From the NCBI RefSeq assembly GCF_934747485.1, contig NZ_CAKVGN010000098.1:1-8075 (forward strand): a DNA stretch of 8,075 nucleotides, written 5' to 3'. The stretch's first letter is position 1. Each line of letters starts with the position of its first letter. Below, piece after piece: positions 6,392 through 8,075 of the stretch. The position numbers were made by a program, and so were the translations under genes. The notes below the pieces were generated by a model. The model searched no databases. It had not been told where the DNA came from and saw only the letters and a list, made by a program, of their open reading frames with translations. The DNA comes from an uncultured Brachyspira sp. (GTDB lineage: Bacteria > Spirochaetota > Brachyspiria > Brachyspirales > Brachyspiraceae).

Positions 6392-6646
6392 TTATAAAGC
6401 AGGTGCATGCTTACCTTTATTAGTACCATTAGGGTGTCTAGGACAATAACCATTAGTTAATGATTGTAAAGATTTGTTTTTAGTTCCGCAATACTTACAG
6501 AAATATTCCGACTTTTCTCCTCCCTCATAAAGTTTATGTTTTCCTTTATTTGTGCCGTTTGGATGCCTAGGACAGTAACCATTGGTTAATGAAGATATTG
6601 AAGAATATTTCGCTCCGCAATATTCACAGTAAAAATTTTGAGCCAT
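6392..6646 (-). CDS. Small tandem zinc-ribbon-like protein (two repeats)
   Basis: The 84-aa protein is two copies of a ~43-residue unit. Each has C-x2-C (C7/C10 and C50/C53), then after 14 residues C-P-R-H (C25-H28 and C68-H71), then a histidine (H37 and H80), giving enough ligands for one zinc per unit. SLTNGYCPRHPNGTNKGKH is identical in both repeats. A glycine/glutamate linker (LYEGGEKSE, 39-47) joins them, and the protein ends KHAPAL. I recall similar repeat proteins with the same ending in gut bacteria but know no assigned function. A perfect AAAGGAGG at 6660-6653, six bases before the ATG, implies strong translation. It is first in an operon with the nuclease, so nucleic-acid binding or regulation of that nuclease is a reasonable guess. 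Confidence 0.8.
   Translation of the reverse strand: MAQNFYCEYCGAKYSSISSLTNGYCPRHPNGTNKGKHKLYEGGEKSEYFCKYCGTKNKSLQSLTNGYCPRHPNGTNKGKHAPAL
6407..6463 (-). repeat. Second copy of the internal 57-bp coding repeat
   Basis: It encodes residues 62-80 of the zinc protein and matches 6536-6592 (residues 19-37) at 47 of 57 bases, offset 129 bp. All ten differences fall at third codon positions and none changes an amino acid. The duplication is therefore old and both copies have been held by selection on the protein. Confidence 0.85.
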
Positions 6647-6677
6647 AAAAAGCCTCCTTTAATATAAATTATTATTA

Positions 6678-6683
6678 ATTATA
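6678..6683 (-). promoter_or_regulatory. Candidate -10 element for the zinc-ribbon/nuclease unit
   Basis: TATAAT on the minus strand lies about 31 bp before the zinc-protein ATG. The best -35-like sequence, ATGACA, is 21 bp upstream and too far, so the promoter is only tentative. The octamer AAAACTGT occurs twice nearby (6700-6707 and 6732-6739), 32 bp apart. Confidence 0.3.
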
Positions 6684-6773
6684 AAAAATGATTGCAACAA
6701 AAACTGTCATAATTTTTATATTTTGAAAAATAAAACTGTTTAACTAAAAAGCTACAATAAAACTTTTTCATTA

Positions 6774-7208
6774 TTATTTATTTGTAGAACTATATTCTTC
6801 CCACCATTTTTTTATTTCGACTATATTTGTATAATATTTTTTAGTTAATTCATCATTATAATAATAGCTTTCTTCTTCATCTCCATCTATAGAACAATTA
6901 AGAGTATTACCTTTTAATTTGAAATTTAAATATGATTTTGTAACAAACAAATCCATAGTATAAACAGCCTCGTTTTTATTTTTTATTTCACTTGCAGAAG
7001 TGGTTAATAATGTTAGAATCGAAGCTAGAGGGTTTATTACGGCTTCTTCATCCCCTACTAAAACCTTATCTCCTACAAATAGTAGGGATTCATTGCCGTT
7101 AGTATAGAATTTATAACTTACATTTTTATACCAACCTTCTTCTTTACTTTCGCAGGATATAAATACGAATATTGATAATAAAGCTAATAAGAAAATTTTT
7201 AATTTCAT
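6774..7208 (-). CDS. Small hypothetical lipoprotein
   Basis: This 144-aa product starts MKLK, continues with a hydrophobic stretch (5-17) and has a signal-peptidase-II-like box VFIS-C19. The -3 position is F rather than L, within the relaxed lipobox of spirochaetes. It should be exported and lipidated at C19. The mature part is acidic and tyrosine-rich, with a DGDEEES patch and a C-terminal KKWWEEY segment, and I recognise no family. AGGAGG at 7219-7214, five bases before the ATG, is a strong start signal. It sits downstream of a second, broken lipoprotein gene on the same strand; the ~90-bp gap contains a possible hairpin. A surface or periplasmic role is inferred from the lipobox alone. Confidence 0.75.
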   Translation of the reverse strand: MKLKIFLLALLSIFVFISCESKEEGWYKNVSYKFYTNGNESLLFVGDKVLVGDEEAVINPLASILTLLTTSASEIKNKNEAVYTMDLFVTKSYLNFKLKGNTLNCSIDGDEEESYYYNDELTKKYYTNIVEIKKWWEEYSSTNK

Positions 7209-7239
7209 TTTTGCCTCCTGATTAAATACAATTCAAAAT

Positions 7240-7285
7240 AAAAGCTCCACCTGAAATTTTTTTAAACTTTCAAGCAAAGCCTTTT
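7240..7285 (-). terminator. Imperfect hairpin after the broken lipoprotein gene
   Basis: On the minus strand CTTGAAA pairs with TTTCAGG (one G-U) around an 11-nt A-rich loop. The stem can extend outward, AAAAGGCT to AGCTTTT, with a bulge. It begins 14 bp beyond the final stop of the interrupted gene. The minus-strand tail is only moderately U-rich; the plus-strand tail (TTTTTT) is better, so it may work both ways. Confidence 0.4.
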
Positions 7286-7298
7286 TTGTTAATCAACT

Positions 7299-7721
7299 TT
7301 AATTTTTTTTAACACATTGATATTTTTCATCATGTGGTTTTGTACCATCGTTTATAAGATAAGTAATTTCAGCATTAACAGTAGAGCCATCAGCTGAAAA
7401 TTCTAGTGTAAATTTTGGCATACCAACACTAACACTATCAGGGATCTTAACTGTATATGAACTGCCAGAACCTTCCACATCAAAATATGTTTAACCACTA
7501 AAATCTGGCATAGAAGTATTGTCACTAAGACTAACAAAAGCTATTTGCTTACCTTTTACTTGTAGCCACAAATAATAACCAAAAATATCTTTACTTTCTG
7601 AAGCATAAATATTTCCATTATACTGCTCTATGCCTTTTGGATCTTCTTTACTGGAACAGCTTATACTAAAGACACCTACTAAAAATAAACTAAAAATGAT
7701 TGATAAGATTTTTTTGTTCAT
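7299..7721 (-). pseudogene. Lipoprotein gene interrupted by an in-frame TAA
   Basis: The frame opens at 7721 with MNKKILS, a hydrophobic segment (5-20) and a lipobox-like SIS-C22, preceded by AAGGAGAG at 7735-7728. After 76 codons, at PDFSG, it meets TAA at 7493-7491. The same frame then continues without another stop for 63 codons, including TYFDVEGSGSSYTVKIP and KFTLEFSADGSTVNAEITYL, and ends at TAA 7301-7299. The downstream part looks like a real beta-rich secreted protein, and the undisturbed frame argues for one recent nonsense change (AAA, CAA or GAA to TAA), a base-call error, or readthrough. The intact product would be 140 aa, close to its neighbour's 144. I recognise no family. The 76-aa truncated product could still be made and lipidated. 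Confidence 0.75.
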
Positions 7722-7748
7722 AATGAACTCTCCTTAAAATTAATTTTT

Positions 7749-7754
7749 ATTATA
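7749..7754 (-). promoter_or_regulatory. Candidate -10 element for the broken lipoprotein gene
   Basis: TATAAT on the minus strand lies 27 bp before the ATG. No good -35 is found at 16-18 bp; TTGAGA lies 22 bp upstream, too far. Tentative. Confidence 0.3.
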
Positions 7755-7777
7755 AACATTTTCAAAAAATGCTTACT

Positions 7778-7801
7778 CTCAAAAACAAGGGTTTTAAGCT
7801 C
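7778..7801. repeat. Direct repeat, copy 1 (degenerate hairpin)
   Basis: This 24-bp sequence matches 7850-7873 at 21 positions, at an offset of 72 bp, sharing AAAAACAAGGGTTT. In this copy the second arm of the hairpin (GCTC instead of GCCC) no longer pairs cleanly, so it looks like a decayed version of copy 2. Confidence 0.6.
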
Positions 7802-7849
7802 GCATAGAAGAAAGTCTATATTCGTACTATTATCATAATACCATACTAC

Positions 7850-7877
7850 CTTAAAAACAAGGGTTTCAAGCCCTTTT
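7850..7877 (-). terminator. Direct repeat copy 2, an orphan terminator-like hairpin
   Basis: Arms AAGGG (7859-7863) and CCCTT (7871-7875) enclose a 7-nt loop. On the minus strand the hairpin is followed by GTTTTT, a passable intrinsic terminator. No minus-strand gene lies upstream of it in the window, because the IS end intervenes. It may have ended a gene now separated by IS insertion or rearrangement, or be a dispersed repeat. Confidence 0.45.
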
Positions 7878-8014
7878 AAAATACTTTGATTAATAGTTGA
7901 AATTATTGAAATGCTATTAAAAAATATATGATTAAAAAAATTGTGCAAAGAAAATATCGGTTGAAAATAATATAAAATAGATAATAATAAATAATTTGGG
8001 GGCTGGCCCAGATA

Positions 8015-8038
8015 ACTTAAATTTGTTAAAATTTAAGT
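8015..8038 (+). repeat. Hairpin abutting the putative transposase start codon (right copy)
   Basis: A perfect 10-bp stem, ACTTAAATTT/AAATTTAAGT, with GTTA loop ends at the base before the ATG at 8039. It is identical to 36-59 on the other strand. It occupies the space where a ribosome binding site would lie. Confidence 0.6.
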
Positions 8039-8075
8039 ATGAAACGTAGTAAATTAAGTGAAGAAAAACAATTAA
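8039..8075 (+). CDS. N-terminus of a probable transposase (partial, 12 codons)
   Basis: The frame reads MKRSKLSEEKQL and runs off the window. It differs from the left copy at residues 8 and 9 (EE against KD). A short basic start of this kind is common in transposases, but the family cannot be named. No Shine-Dalgarno sequence is apparent before the ATG. The transposase reading rests mostly on the repeated IS-like end ahead of it. Confidence 0.5.
   Translation, partial: MKRSKLSEEKQL

Larger units (their letters stand above)
7722..8038. other. Gene-free AT-rich stretch next to the IS end
   Basis: No convincing gene lies here. From left to right it holds the ribosome binding site and possible -10 of the lipoprotein gene, two copies of a terminator-like repeat (7778-7801 and 7850-7873), about 120 bp of AT-rich DNA in which I see nothing, and the non-coding head of the IS copy from 7999. 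A minus-strand frame across 7718-7948 is treated as spurious. Confidence 0.6.
7999..8075 (+). mobile_element. Left end of a second insertion-sequence copy, reading out of the window (partial)
   Basis: This is the inverted counterpart of 1-75, with the same GGGGCTGGCCC end, hairpin and ATG. An extra G at 7998 is not shared with the other copy. Its gene points away from the window, so the two copies are divergent with 7.9 kb between them. Only the left end is present, so family and target duplication are unknown. Confidence 0.7.

Noticed and set aside
7778..7873. Possible CRISPR remnant (two repeats with a unique interval)
   Set aside because: There are only two copies, the repeat is short (24 bp) and imperfect, the interval is about 48 bp, there are no cas genes, and the repeat is better explained as a terminator-type hairpin.
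7718..7948. A 76-codon minus-strand open frame overlapping the lipoprotein start by ATGA
   Set aside because: It runs through both terminator-like repeats, has no clear ribosome binding site, has phenylalanine/isoleucine/asparagine-rich composition expected from random AT-rich DNA, and covers the probable promoter of the lipoprotein gene.
1..8075. Composite transposon carrying the whole segment
   Set aside because: The segment includes essential genes (rplM, rpsI), and only one end of each IS copy is visible. Two independent insertions or contig breaks are simpler.

Overview
The window is very AT-rich. Its compact left-hand housekeeping cluster, short intergenic gaps, lysine/asparagine/isoleucine-rich proteins and relaxed lipoprotein boxes fit a host-associated spirochaete. 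The gene order rplM-rpsI-dksA-like-priA and the overall style suggest Brachyspira. That assignment is recognition of style and was not checked against a database.

Layout. (1) Positions 1-75 and 7999-8075 are near-identical copies of one sequence in opposite orientation (73 of 75 positions match). Each starts with a GC-rich end, then a 10-bp hairpin, then an ATG reading out of the window. They look like the left ends of two copies of one insertion sequence, and the window probably stops where a short-read contig broke in that repeat. (2) Positions 196-3556, plus strand: a consensus promoter (TTGACT, 17 bp, TATAAT) drives rplM, rpsI, a DksA/TraR zinc-finger protein with an intact DxxDxA tip, and priA. 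The last two genes are joined by a TAATG stop/start overlap. (3) Positions 3553-4252, minus strand: a regulator with an N-terminal MerR/BldC-like helix-turn-helix and a C-terminal receiver domain. It converges on priA with a 4-bp overlap. Its promoter carries a perfect 18-bp palindrome between -35 and -10 and a related site 31 bp away. (4) Positions 4257-5039: a 260-aa nucleotidyltransferase-fold protein. (5) Positions 5149-6660: a two-gene unit encoding a small protein with two tandem zinc-binding repeats and, 14 bp downstream, a 395-aa PD-(D/E)XK nuclease, closed by a hairpin. (6) Positions 6774-7721: two small lipoprotein genes. The second is broken by one in-frame TAA, after which its frame stays open for 63 codons. 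(7) Positions 7722-8038: no gene, but a pair of terminator-like direct repeats.

How the parts relate. The left third is core translation, transcription and replication-restart machinery. Everything on the minus strand looks accessory: an unusual regulator, a nucleotidyltransferase, a nuclease with a probable zinc-ribbon partner, and decaying surface lipoproteins next to an IS end. The best candidates for something undescribed are the zinc-ribbon/nuclease pair and the HTH-receiver regulator with its paired promoter sites. No function is proven for either.
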